Positions 24,751-32,870 of a stretch of DNA of 64,000 nt are shown here, one piece after another; the first letter of the stretch is position 1; every line of letters begins with the position of its first letter. The notes beneath the pieces are model-generated. The model was not told the DNA's origin and made no database searches. It saw only the letters and a list, made by a program, of their open reading frames with translations. Source of the stretch: an uncultured Clostridia bacterium (GTDB lineage Bacteria; Bacillota; Clostridia; Oscillospirales; Acutalibacteraceae). The position numbers and the translations under genes are program-made. Where the stretch lies: contig CAMFSU010000020.1 in assembly GCA_945983355.1 (NCBI GenBank), forward strand, positions 43,746 to 107,745, in the 5' to 3' direction.

Positions 24751-24757
24751 TAAATTT

Positions 24758-24794
24758 ATAATTCCTCCATATAATTTTAATATGGAGGAATTAT
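24758..24794 (+). promoter_or_regulatory. 15-bp hairpin enclosing the ribosome site of the next gene
   Basis: Perfect 15-bp stem (24758-24772 with 24780-24794) and 7-base loop. The 3' arm contains the GGAGG (24784-24788) that serves the ATG at 24799. It may block translation, and with the TTATTATTAT tail may also terminate part of the upstream transcript. Confidence 0.7.
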
Positions 24795-24798
24795 TATT

Positions 24799-25299
24799 AT
24801 GAAGCTTAAAAATTTTATCTTTGCACTTATTTTTATCGGTGCATTGGGTGGTTTCGGCCACTTTTTCTATAATTGGTCTGACAAAAACACAATTGTGGGT
24901 TATTTCTTTCCTGTAAACGAAAGCATTTGGGAACATTTAAAGTTGCTCTTCTTCCCCACTGCTTTGTTTTCGATAATTGAATATTTTGCAATTAAAGACA
25001 AAGTGTCGGGCTATGCACCGTCGGTTGCGATTTCGCTTATGGTTGGGCTTATGACTATTGTTACCATATTCTATACCTATTCGGGTGTGCTGGGCTTTAA
25101 AATTGAATGGTTTAACATTGCAATATATTATATAGCTTTAATAGTTATGTTGATTATAAAATGGTTATTGCTAAACAGCAGTATAATTAACGGCAAACTC
25201 GCCACAATACTGTCGCTCGTTTGGTTTTTGGCAATGGCAATAATGTTTGTTGTTTTCACCTATAACCCGCTTGAATATGGTATATTTGAAAAGCTGTAA
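24799..25299 (+). CDS. DUF6512-like membrane protein
   Basis: A 166-residue integral membrane protein with about five helices. The conserved motif FPVNESIWEHLKLLFFP near residues 37-53 and the start LGGFGHFFYNW mark it as DUF6512-like; no function is known. It follows the small lipoprotein gene on the same strand and converges on the ZIP transporter gene. Its ribosome site lies in a strong hairpin. Confidence 0.82.
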   Translation: MKLKNFIFALIFIGALGGFGHFFYNWSDKNTIVGYFFPVNESIWEHLKLLFFPTALFSIIEYFAIKDKVSGYAPSVAISLMVGLMTIVTIFYTYSGVLGFKIEWFNIAIYYIALIVMLIIKWLLLNSSIINGKLATILSLVWFLAMAIMFVVFTYNPLEYGIFEKL

Positions 25300-25303
25300 A
25301 ATT

Positions 25304-25331
25304 TAAACCGTCGGTTTTGACCGACGGTTTA
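25304..25331. terminator. Bidirectional terminator
   Basis: Perfect 11-bp stem TAAACCGTCGG/CCGACGGTTTA with a 6-base loop between converging genes. T-rich tails are present on both sides. Confidence 0.85.
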
Positions 25332-25334
25332 ATT

Positions 25335-26084
25335 TTATCCTAACAATAAATCAGTTATAAGCATTACGCAAAAGCCAACCAAAAGCGCGTAGGTTGCACC
25401 CCTTTGGTGACCGTGTGCGTGAGTTTCAGGTATCATTTCATCGCTTATTACATAAAGCATTGTGCCGCCCGCAAAGGCAAGTGCAAAGGGTAAAATTGCG
25501 GTTGCAATACTTACCGCAAAATAACCGATTAAAGCACCAACTACTTCAACTGCACCCGTAACAAGCGCACAAACAAAGGTTTTGCGTGGTGATACACCCG
25601 CCGCCAGCATTGGCCCGATAATAACCATACCTTCGGGTATGTTTTGAAGTGCAATACCGCCCGCAATTAACAGCGCCTGTGTTGTGTCACCTGTACCAAA
25701 GCCAACACCCGCCGCAATACCCTCGGGCAAATTGTGCAACGCAATTGCCATTACAAAAAGCAGCACCTTGTTTAAGTTTTCATTGTTGTGGTCCTCGGCC
25801 TCAACACCTATAAGGCGGTGCAAATGCGGTACAAATTTGTCAAAAAGGCTAAGTGAAGCCGCACCCGCAAAAATGCCGACAACAGTCACAACACCGTAAA
25901 ATTTGTCATATTCAAGCGACGGTAAAATTAAACCAATTACAGCCGCCGCCAACATAACACCCGCCGCAAATGACAATACAATGTCAGAAAATTTGTGCGA
26001 TACCTTTTTAAATATAAAACCGATTAACGCGCCAAAAACCGTCGCTAATCCAATTCCTAATGCAGTTAATAATACCAGCTTCAT
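25335..26084 (-). CDS. ZIP-family divalent metal transporter
   Basis: A 249-residue transporter with about eight helices. The two metal-binding helices are visible: HNLPEGIAAG near 117 and QNIPEGMVIIGP near 147, as in ZupT/GufA-type ZIP proteins. A His/Asp-containing loop (GVEAEDHNNEN) lies between helices 3 and 4. It probably imports zinc or another divalent metal, though some relatives differ. Own promoter upstream and shared terminator downstream: a single-gene unit. Confidence 0.92.
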   Translation of the reverse strand: MKLVLLTALGIGLATVFGALIGFIFKKVSHKFSDIVLSFAAGVMLAAAVIGLILPSLEYDKFYGVVTVVGIFAGAASLSLFDKFVPHLHRLIGVEAEDHNNENLNKVLLFVMAIALHNLPEGIAAGVGFGTGDTTQALLIAGGIALQNIPEGMVIIGPMLAAGVSPRKTFVCALVTGAVEVVGALIGYFAVSIATAILPFALAFAGGTMLYVISDEMIPETHAHGHQRGATYALLVGFCVMLITDLLLG

Positions 26085-26127
26085 TTATATACTTCCTTTG
26101 CGATATTTACAAAAATTCGTTAAAAAT

Positions 26128-26156
26128 ATTATAACACACATATAAGTATGGTGCAA
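26128..26156 (-). promoter_or_regulatory. Sigma-A promoter of the ZIP transporter gene
   Basis: Minus strand TTGCAC (26151-26156), 17-base spacer, TATAAT (26128-26133). Confidence 0.72.
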
Positions 26157-26192
26157 GAAAATTAAATTATAATTCAATATATGCCCTCTCAA

Positions 26193-26284
26193 AGTTCGAA
26201 TCTTCTCGATATTTCGCTAAATATGACAAAAAAATAAAGACCTAACTTTTCAGTTAAGTCTTTACTTGGCGCGCTGAAGAAGAT
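26193..26284 (-). repeat. Degenerate tRNA-Arg 3'-end unit with terminator
   Basis: The last 23 bases here (26262-26284) repeat exactly the bases covering the 3' end of the intact tRNA-Arg gene (26474-26496). They are followed on the minus strand by a hairpin at 26237-26264 (AAAGACTTAAC paired with GTTAGGTCTTT) and T run. At 26193-26206 there is an inverted 14-base copy of the tRNA T-arm. The same three parts in the same order, offset by 211-212 bases, flank the intact tRNA. I read it as the truncated copy of a tandem duplication. Confidence 0.65.
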
Positions 26285-26403
26285 ATAACCGCTTCGCGTT
26301 TATCGTGCTCGTCGACCGTTTGCTTTGCAAACAGTACCCGACTTCACACTTCGGCGCTAAAAACAATTATCAATTGTTTTCTTAACGCACCTCACCCTCA
26401 CAG
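26285..26403. other. GC-richer intergenic segment between tRNA-Arg repeat units
   Basis: No gene. Contains small hairpins (GTTTGC/GCAAAC at about 26317-26331 and AAAACAATT/AATTGTTTT at about 26360-26380) and CpG-rich sequence unlike its AT-rich surroundings. It is not a complete tRNA: no T-arm or anticodon arm can be placed. It may be a residue of an inserted repeat. Confidence 0.4.
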
Positions 26404-26475
26404 AGTTCGAATCTTCTAGCGTTATAAATATAATTATATAAAATAATAAGGAACCCACTTTTCAGTAGATTCCTT
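26404..26475 (-). repeat. Second tRNA-Arg-linked unit: inverted T-arm fragment and terminator
   Basis: 26404-26417 is an inverted copy of the T-arm of the adjacent tRNA-Arg. 26448-26475 forms a hairpin (AAGGAATCTACT with AGTGGGTTCCTT) followed by TATTATTTT on the minus strand, the tRNA terminator. Same order as the unit at 26193-26284. Confidence 0.65.
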
Positions 26476-26478
26476 ACT

Positions 26479-26555
26479 TGGCGCGCTGAAGAAGATTCGA
26501 ACTCCCGACCTTCTGGTCCGTAGCCAGACGCTCTATCCAGCTGAGCTATCAGCGC
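26479..26555 (-). tRNA. tRNA-Arg (anticodon ACG)
   Basis: Minus strand folds as a full cloverleaf: acceptor GCGCTGA/TCAGCGC, D-arm AGCTCAGCTGGATAGAGC, anticodon stem TCTGG/CCAGA around loop CTACGGA (anticodon ACG), T-arm with TTCGAAT, discriminator G and an encoded CCA (26479-26481). Confidence 0.95.
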
Positions 26556-26583
26556 AAATTAGTCTTTTTTAGACCGCCATAGT

Positions 26584-26612
26584 ATAATAGCACATTAAAA
26601 CAAAAAAATCAA
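26584..26612 (-). promoter_or_regulatory. Promoter of tRNA-Arg
   Basis: Minus strand TTGATT (26607-26612), 17-base spacer, TATTAT (26584-26589). Confidence 0.65.
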
Positions 26613-26655
26613 GTATTATTTTCACTTTTTTAAAAACTTTTTTTAAAATTAACTC

Positions 26656-26684
26656 TTGACTTTAAAGATAATATTATGTATAAT
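26656..26684 (+). promoter_or_regulatory. Promoter of tRNA-Thr
   Basis: TTGACT (26656-26661), 17-base spacer, TATAAT (26679-26684), 20 bases before the tRNA. Confidence 0.82.
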
Positions 26685-26703
26685 AACAAAGTCGCGTAAA
26701 TAT

Positions 26704-26779
<76 letters not shown>

Positions 26780-26780
26780 A

Positions 26781-26808
26781 AAAAGACCATCAATTGATGG
26801 TCTTTTTT
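26781..26808 (+). terminator. Terminator of tRNA-Thr
   Basis: Stem AAAAGACCATC/GATGGTCTTTT with an AATT loop followed by TT, two bases past the CCA end. Confidence 0.88.
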
Positions 26809-26827
26809 GTTTTCTATTTATTCTAAC

Positions 26828-26857
26828 TTAAAAACCATCCTCGTTTGAGGATGGTTT
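26828..26857 (-). terminator. Terminator of trpB
   Basis: Minus-strand stem AAACCATCCTC/GAGGATGGTTT with a 4-base loop followed by TTAAG, after the trpB stop. Confidence 0.8.
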
Positions 26858-26862
26858 CAATT

Positions 26863-28080
26863 TTATCTTATACCATAATTTTCAAGGATATAGTCCATAT
26901 CCTTATCGCCGCGGCCCGAAAGATTTATAAGAATTGAGCCGTGCTTCATTTCCTTTGCCAAGCGGATAGCATGTGCAACTGCGTGACTGCTTTCGATTGC
27001 GGGGATAATACCCTCCATACGAGAAAGCTTAAAGAAAGCGTCAACTGCTTCTTCATCATCAACAACATCGTACTTAACGCGGCCTAAATCGCGTAAAAAT
27101 GCGTGTTCGGGACCGGATGACGGATAATCAAGACCCGATGCAACCGAATATACGGGTGCGGGCTCGCCGTTTTCATCTTTAAGCATAATACTGTTAAAGC
27201 CGTGCATAATACCCTCTTCACCATACTGTAAACTTGCAGCATGGTCACCAAGATTTGTGCCCTTGCCAAGCGGTTCAACACCATAAATTTCAACAGGGTC
27301 ATTTAAAAAGCCCGAGAAGAAACCCGCCGCATTAGAACCACCGCCAACACAAGCGGTAATAATATCGGGCAAATGGCCGGTCATATCCAAAAACTGCTCG
27401 CGTGCTTCAATACCAACAACCTGTTGGAAGTCGCGCACCATCATTGGAAACGGATGTGGTCCCAAAACCGAGCCAATGCAGTAAATAGAGTCTTTATATT
27501 CCTTACTGTAAGCGTCAAAAGCGGCATCTACAGCTTCCTTAAGGGTTTGAAGACCATGAGTAACCTCTACAACATTAGCGCCTAAAATCTTCATTCTGGC
27601 AACATTTGGGGCTTGCTTTTTAATATCAACCGAGCCCATATAAATATCACATTCAAGGCCAAAATATGCCGCAGCAGTAGCCAAGGCAACGCCGTGCTGA
27701 CCGGCACCCGTTTCGGCAATAATTTTCTTCTTGCCCATATATTTTGCAAGCAATGCTTCGCCCATACAGTGATTAAGCTTGTGTGCACCTGTATGGTTTA
27801 AATCCTCACGCTTAGCGTAAAGCTGAACGTTGCCGAGCGAATTGCTTAATCTTTCCAAATGTGTAACAGGGGTCGGTCTGCCCTGAAATTCTTTTCTAAC
27901 TCTGCGAAGCTCGTTTATAAACTTGCGTGACTGACAAATAGAAAAATACGCCTGTGTGATTTCTTCCATAGCTGCTTTAAGCTTTGGCTCAATATAACAA
28001 CCGCCGTATTTACCGAAATAACCGTTTTGGTCGGGATAATTTTTAAAATAAGTATCAAAATTTACATTGTTAAAATTCAT
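26863..28080 (-). CDS. trpB: Tryptophan synthase beta subunit, no adjacent trpA
   Basis: PLP enzyme that joins indole and serine to make tryptophan. The 405-residue length and motifs are those of the classical TrpB1 type: PLP lysine in HTGAHKLNH near 90, catalytic Glu in ETGAGQHG near 112, phosphate loop GGGSNAAG near 235. The gene is alone between its T-box leader and a terminator; no other trp gene is in the window. It may pair with a trpA elsewhere, or use free indole from neighbours, which would make it a salvage enzyme. Confidence 0.96.
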   Translation of the reverse strand: MNFNNVNFDTYFKNYPDQNGYFGKYGGCYIEPKLKAAMEEITQAYFSICQSRKFINELRRVRKEFQGRPTPVTHLERLSNSLGNVQLYAKREDLNHTGAHKLNHCMGEALLAKYMGKKKIIAETGAGQHGVALATAAAYFGLECDIYMGSVDIKKQAPNVARMKILGANVVEVTHGLQTLKEAVDAAFDAYSKEYKDSIYCIGSVLGPHPFPMMVRDFQQVVGIEAREQFLDMTGHLPDIITACVGGGSNAAGFFSGFLNDPVEIYGVEPLGKGTNLGDHAASLQYGEEGIMHGFNSIMLKDENGEPAPVYSVASGLDYPSSGPEHAFLRDLGRVKYDVVDDEEAVDAFFKLSRMEGIIPAIESSHAVAHAIRLAKEMKHGSILINLSGRGDKDMDYILENYGIR

Positions 28081-28170
28081 TACTAAAACCTCTTTTTATT
28101 TTTTAAAGTGTGTTAATTAGTAATTACACCATCGTTTTGTAAGTAAAATCATAAAATAAGCACCTCGTGT

Positions 28171-28445
28171 TTAAAATAACAAAAGTCTTGCCCCATTCGG
28201 GACAAGACTTTTAAAATTAAATCCTGCGGTACCACCCGAGTTGCCGAAAATAATCGACCTCTCAAAATTGCACAAAATGCAATTTGCCTTGGTAACGGGG
28301 GCAAATCCCGTCGACTGCTACTAACATAAAATGCTTTCGGTCGCCCTCATAAGTCCATTCACATAACCATCAGTTACGACATTTACACCGTCAGTCGCTC
28401 TCTATAAACATTCGGAAATGCTACTTACTCTTAATCATAGGTTTA
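28171..28445 (-). promoter_or_regulatory. T-box leader of trpB, probable Trp specifier
   Basis: The minus strand shows a long stem I region, the antiterminator motif GGGTGGTACCGCAG (28224-28237) and a terminator stem AAAGTCTTGTCCC/GGGGCAAGACTTT followed by TGTT. In the expected specifier loop the sequence GAATGGAC offers TGG (28355-28357), matching tRNA-Trp and the gene product. The specifier was placed by eye. No strong promoter was identified before the leader. Confidence 0.92.
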
Positions 28446-28462
28446 ATTTATAGATTTAAATA

Positions 28463-29515
28463 TTAGTTGTTTTGGAAGAAGCTCATAACATCGTCATAGG
28501 TTTCATCATCATCTTTTGAGTTGTTCATAAAAGATGAGAGAAGGTCAGACTTGTCATCCTTCTTTTCATCGCCAAGACCTGTTGCAACAACAGTTACACG
28601 GATAGTGTCTTCGATGCTTTCGTCAAGCTGAGCACCCCAAATGATTGTTGCATCGGGATGAGCCATTTCAGAAATGATGGTAGAAGCGAGTTCAACCTCT
28701 TCAAGACCGATATCAACAGAACCTGTGATGCTGATGATAACACCACGAGCATTTTCCATTGAGGTTTCGATAAGAGGACTTGAAATAGCAGTGCGAGCAG
28801 CTTGTTCTGCCTTGTCGCGACCGGTAGCAACGCCAACGCCCATATGAGCATAGCCGGCATCAGCCATAATTGACTTAACGTCAGCAAAGTCAAGGTTAAC
28901 AAGAGCGGTAACGTTAATAAGCTCTGAAATGCTTTGAACGCCCTGACGAAGAACATCATCAGCAATGTCAAATGCATTTTTAAAGGTAATCTTTTCAGCC
29001 GAAACGAACTTAAGACGCTCGTTGGGGATAACAATTAAGCTGTCAACATATTCACGCAAAGCAGCAATACCTGCTTCTGCTTGAGTCATACGCTTTTTGC
29101 CTTCGAAAGCGAAGGGCTTGGTAACGATACCAACAGTAAGGATGCCAAGCTCCTTAGCGATAGATGCAACAACAGGAGCAGCGCCTGTACCTGTGCCGCC
29201 GCCCATACCTGCGGTGATGAAAATCATATCAGCATCGCGGATAGCTGCAGCAATTTCATCGCGAGATTCTTCTGCAGCAGCATGGCCGTTGTTGGGGTTA
29301 CCGCCTGCGCCCATACCTGAAGTTGTTTTGTCACCAATTTGAAGCTTTACATCTGCCTTAGATTTGATTAAAGCAGCCTTATCAGTGTTGATTGCAACAA
29401 ATTCAACACCCTTAACGCCGGCGTCAACCATGCGGTTTACAGCGTTTCCGCCGCCGCCGCCAACACCAACAACTTTAATTTGTACTACGTTTTGGTCTTC
29501 TGCGAATTCAAACAT
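28463..29515 (-). CDS. ftsZ: Cell division protein FtsZ
   Basis: Tubulin-like GTPase forming the division ring. The 350-residue protein has [11 protein letters not shown] near 20, the GTP loop [11 protein letters not shown] near 105 and the T7 catalytic loop [11 protein letters not shown] near 208. The core is ordinary. The end is not: after the core there is a short, very acidic linker and the tail [11 protein letters not shown], with no sign of the usual conserved C-terminal peptide (of the type IPxFL followed by basic residues). Own promoter upstream; it is the last gene of the division cluster, downstream of divIB. ftsA is not next to it. Confidence 0.97.
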   Translation of the reverse strand: MFEFAEDQNVVQIKVVGVGGGGGNAVNRMVDAGVKGVEFVAINTDKAALIKSKADVKLQIGDKTTSGMGAGGNPNNGHAAAEESRDEIAAAIRDADMIFITAGMGGGTGTGAAPVVASIAKELGILTVGIVTKPFAFEGKKRMTQAEAGIAALREYVDSLIVIPNERLKFVSAEKITFKNAFDIADDVLRQGVQSISELINVTALVNLDFADVKSIMADAGYAHMGVGVATGRDKAEQAARTAISSPLIETSMENARGVIISITGSVDIGLEEVELASTIISEMAHPDATIIWGAQLDESIEDTIRVTVVATGLGDEKKDDKSDLLSSFMNNSKDDDETYDDVMSFFQNN

Positions 29516-29572
29516 TTTTATTCCTCCGTCTATGTAAAATGAGCATAATTAGACTATTTTTAAATATATTTA

Positions 29573-29601
29573 ATATTAACACATCTTTTTGCAAATTTCA
29601 A
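29573..29601 (-). promoter_or_regulatory. Promoter of ftsZ
   Basis: Minus strand TTGAAA (29596-29601), 17-base spacer, TAATAT (29573-29578), in the divIB-ftsZ gap. Confidence 0.65.
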
Positions 29602-29629
29602 CACTTTTTATTACAATTTTGTTATTTTT

Positions 29630-30421
29630 TCATTTTGTGTAATTTTCCACAAAAGTGCCATCGGGTTTTTGTGGATTCCACATATAAAGTCTAATAAGAC
29701 CCTTCTCCCCATTTTGCATTTCATTAACCATTGTTTTAAGCTGTTTCATCTTGTTTTCAATGTCGTTTTGGGTGCCAAGCTCGACATCAAATCTGCCGTC
29801 AACACCCACTTTCAATGACACTGTATCAGCAACATCAACATAATCAATTTTAAGGTCATTTTCTTCTAAAAGCGAAATTAAATTATTTAAAATTTCGGTT
29901 TGATTTGGGTCGGAAAATTCGATAGGTTTTCCAACCTCTGCCTTGACACCGCCCAAAATTATTTCGAATGCGGTATTGGGTTTTTCACTTGCCTTTTCAA
30001 GCACCCAACCATTTTTGCTGACATTAAAATAACTGTCACCCTGCTTATAACAATAATATGCTTTTGCATCGGTAACTTTTATAACAAGCTTATCAGGCAA
30101 TTTTCTTTCATACTTAATGCTTTCAATAAAAGGCAGTTTGCTTTTAATATTCAGCGTTGTACGCTTTTCACCAAAGGTGAAAATATTATCGCCAACACTT
30201 ATTCCGCTTTGCTTAACAATTTCGTCATTTGAATAGATTTTACTGCCCATTGCTGTAATATTTTTAATTGGAAAAAAGATAGTAAGGCAAAGTATAACAG
30301 CCGTTATAACCAAACAAACCATTAAAAAAATAAAGGTCGTAATGGCTCTTTTTTTGCGGGCTTTTCTTTGCCGCGCTTTTCTTTTTTCAAGAAATTCATC
30401 ACGAATAGGTTCTTGTTTCAA
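29630..30421 (-). CDS. divIB: Cell division protein DivIB/FtsQ
   Basis: Bitopic divisome protein. The 263 residues start with a strongly basic cytoplasmic stretch (EKRKARQRKARKKRAI), a membrane helix at about 28-50, then a POTRA domain (NITAMGSKIYSNDEIVKQSGI) and the beta domain. Start codon is TTG at 30421, four bases from the murA stop. The murA-divIB order is the usual Firmicutes one. Confidence 0.93.
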   Translation of the reverse strand: MKQEPIRDEFLEKRKARQRKARKKRAITTFIFLMVCLVITAVILCLTIFFPIKNITAMGSKIYSNDEIVKQSGISVGDNIFTFGEKRTTLNIKSKLPFIESIKYERKLPDKLVIKVTDAKAYYCYKQGDSYFNVSKNGWVLEKASEKPNTAFEIILGGVKAEVGKPIEFSDPNQTEILNNLISLLEENDLKIDYVDVADTVSLKVGVDGRFDVELGTQNDIENKMKQLKTMVNEMQNGEKGLIRLYMWNPQKPDGTFVENYTK

Positions 30422-30425
30422 AAAA

Positions 30426-31682
30426 TCATTCCTTAATATTTATATCTGCGCCGAGGTTTTGCAAAACCCCAACGATATCATCATAACCACGCTTTATGTG
30501 GGAAATATTTTGAATTTCGGTAGTACCGCCCGCCGCAAGACCGCCGATAACCAGCGCCGCACCACCTCGAAGGTCGGGACAAACGCAATTTGCACCCGAA
30601 AGAGCTTTAACCCCTTCGATAATTGCGACCTTACCCTCAGTTTTGATTTTTGCACCCAAGCGGTTAAGCTCGTCAATATATCTGAAACGGTTTTCAAAAA
30701 TGTTTTCAACAAAAACTGTTGTGCCCCTTGCGACTGAAAGCATTGAAATAATAATCGGACCCGCATCGGTTGGAAAAGCAGGATAAACCAAGCTTCTTAT
30801 AGTGGGCACACGGCAAAGTGTTTTAGGTGCAGTTACGGTTAAAGACTTACCTGTAACATTTATGTCACACCCGCTTTCACGAAAGGCAGAAAGTATTGCC
30901 ACCATATGTGACGGCATAACATTCAAAAGCGTAATTTTGCCCGTTGTAACTGCGGCCGCCGCCATATAGGTTGCGGCAACAATACGGTCAGGTATTATTG
31001 TGTGTGTCGTACCGCTTAATTTATTTACACCGTGAATATAAATTGTATCCGAGCCACTGCCGTAAATTCTTGCCCCTGCACTGTTTAAAAAGTCAGCCAA
31101 ATCGCTGATTTCGGGCTCCTTCGCAGCATTATGAATAACCGTTACACCCTGTGCAGTGGCGGCAGTTAATATTATATTTTCAGTAGCGCCAACACTTGGA
31201 AAAGCAAGGTGAATTTCAGTCCCCACTATTCCATTTGTGGCATCGCAATACAAATATCCGTGCTCTTCGGTAATATTCACACCCAGATTTTTAAGTGAAG
31301 AAAGATGTAAATCAATAGGTCTTGGTCCAAGCTCACAACCACCCGGACTGCTAATTACCGCTTTTTTTGTTCGGCCAACAATACCGCCCAAAAAAACAAC
31401 CGAGGAACGCATTTCCCGCATTAAGCTTTCGGGAATTTCATAATTTTCAATGCCTTTACTGTCAATCACCATTGTTTTGTCGCTGTAATCAACCTTAGCG
31501 CCAAAATTTCGCAAAATTTTAATGGAGGTATCAACATCGGCCAAATCGGGACAGTTATGTATAACACAAACACCGTCACAAAGGACAGCTGCCGCCAAAA
31601 TTGGTAAAACGCTGTTTTTAGCGCCCTGAACGGTTACCTCTCCCGCTAATCTTTTGCCGCCATTTATAACAATTTTTGACAA
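30426..31682 (-). CDS. murA: UDP-N-acetylglucosamine 1-carboxyvinyltransferase MurA, TTG start
   Basis: First committed step of peptidoglycan precursor synthesis (PEP addition to UDP-GlcNAc). The 418 residues form two inside-out alpha/beta barrels. QGAKNSVLPILAA lies near 19, and the catalytic loop SPGGCELGPRPIDLHL near 112 holds the Cys that fosfomycin alkylates. The start is TTG at 31682 after GAGGTG. The gap to murG holds no gene; an imperfect inverted repeat (CATAGCATAA and TTATACTATG) lies at about 31698-31730. Confidence 0.96.
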   Translation of the reverse strand: MSKIVINGGKRLAGEVTVQGAKNSVLPILAAAVLCDGVCVIHNCPDLADVDTSIKILRNFGAKVDYSDKTMVIDSKGIENYEIPESLMREMRSSVVFLGGIVGRTKKAVISSPGGCELGPRPIDLHLSSLKNLGVNITEEHGYLYCDATNGIVGTEIHLAFPSVGATENIILTAATAQGVTVIHNAAKEPEISDLADFLNSAGARIYGSGSDTIYIHGVNKLSGTTHTIIPDRIVAATYMAAAAVTTGKITLLNVMPSHMVAILSAFRESGCDINVTGKSLTVTAPKTLCRVPTIRSLVYPAFPTDAGPIIISMLSVARGTTVFVENIFENRFRYIDELNRLGAKIKTEGKVAIIEGVKALSGANCVCPDLRGGAALVIGGLAAGGTTEIQNISHIKRGYDDIVGVLQNLGADINIKE

Positions 31683-31746
31683 TTAAAAGCACCTCACATA
31701 GCATAAATTATTTTACAACTTATACTATGCGAAAATAAAAAATCGG

Positions 31747-32859
31747 TCACGAAAAGTCGCAAATTTCGGTTAAAACATTATAAATTCTTTCATTTGCATC
31801 GATAATTGCATTTTCTTTCGCGGCTTTTTCCATTTTTGAAAGCTTTTCTTTATCTTCAATTAAGCTTAAAACTGTTTCAATAATTTTCTCTTTATTAAGG
31901 TCTTTTTCCTCAATAATTTCTGCTGCGCCGACCTTTTTAAGTGTCATTGCGTTATGGAACTGATGATTTTCAGCAACATAGGGTGACGGCACCAAAATTG
32001 ATGCCTTGCCGCAAGCCGCAATTTCCGAAAGGGTTATTGCCCCTGCCCTGCCTATTACCAAATCAGCCGCCGCCATACATACATCCATATCGGTTATGTA
32101 TTCACGAATTTCAATACCACTATGAAGCTTTTCACTTTCAAGCGACTTTATCATATTGTCATATCCAACCTTACCTGTTGCGTGGATATGGCAGTATTTT
32201 TTTGTCGGGTTATGCCATTTAATTAGGTCACAAATCGCCTCGTTCAAGTGCTTTGCACCAAGCGAGCCGCCAAAGGACAAAATAAGCGGACGGTTATCAA
32301 GCCCTAAAATCTTTCGGGCTGTCTGTTTGTCCATCCTTAAAAGCTCTTGCCTTACGGGGTTGCCTGTAATAATCGGCTTTTTATTAAGCTTTAAATATTT
32401 TTCCGCCTCACCCATAGCAAGCATTACTCGGTCAGCATTTGGCGCTAACATTTTGGTTGTAACACCGGGGAAAGCGTTTTGCTCGTGAATTGCAGTTTTA
32501 ATTTTAAGCGACTGCGCCGCCTTTAAAACAGGACCGCTTACATATCCGCCCGTACCAATTACAAGGTCGGGTTTAATTTCCTTTAAAAGCTTTTTAGCTC
32601 TTATCGAAGATGTTACCGCCAATTTTGCGGCATTTATATTGTGTGCAACACCCTTTATAGATAAGCGCCGTGAAAAACCCGCCACCTTTACAGGATAAAA
32701 TGCATATCCCTTTTCAGGAACGAGCTTTGCCTCTAATTTATCGGGGGTGCCGATATAATATATTTCAGTATTTGGATGCTTTGATTTAATATAGTCGGCG
32801 ATGGCAAGAGCAGGGTTTATGTGACCCGCAGTACCGCCGCCCGCAAATAAAACTTTCAT
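31747..32859 (-). CDS. murG: UDP-GlcNAc:lipid I glucosaminyltransferase MurG
   Basis: Makes lipid II at the inner face of the membrane. The 370-residue GT28 protein starts MKVLFAGGGTAGHINPALAIA, the MurG signature. SFGGSLGAKHLNEAI is near 190 and RAGAITLSEI near 270 (UDP-GlcNAc binding). It follows ftsW by 11 bases. murC, often nearby, is absent. Confidence 0.97.
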   Translation of the reverse strand: MKVLFAGGGTAGHINPALAIADYIKSKHPNTEIYYIGTPDKLEAKLVPEKGYAFYPVKVAGFSRRLSIKGVAHNINAAKLAVTSSIRAKKLLKEIKPDLVIGTGGYVSGPVLKAAQSLKIKTAIHEQNAFPGVTTKMLAPNADRVMLAMGEAEKYLKLNKKPIITGNPVRQELLRMDKQTARKILGLDNRPLILSFGGSLGAKHLNEAICDLIKWHNPTKKYCHIHATGKVGYDNMIKSLESEKLHSGIEIREYITDMDVCMAAADLVIGRAGAITLSEIAACGKASILVPSPYVAENHQFHNAMTLKKVGAAEIIEEKDLNKEKIIETVLSLIEDKEKLSKMEKAAKENAIIDANERIYNVLTEICDFS

Positions 32860-32870
32860 TTTTTCACCCT

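Noticed and set aside
26273..26358. Possible second tRNA beside tRNA-Arg
   Set aside because: Acceptor ends nearly pair, but no anticodon arm or T-arm can be drawn; only the 3' 19-23 bases match tRNA-Arg.
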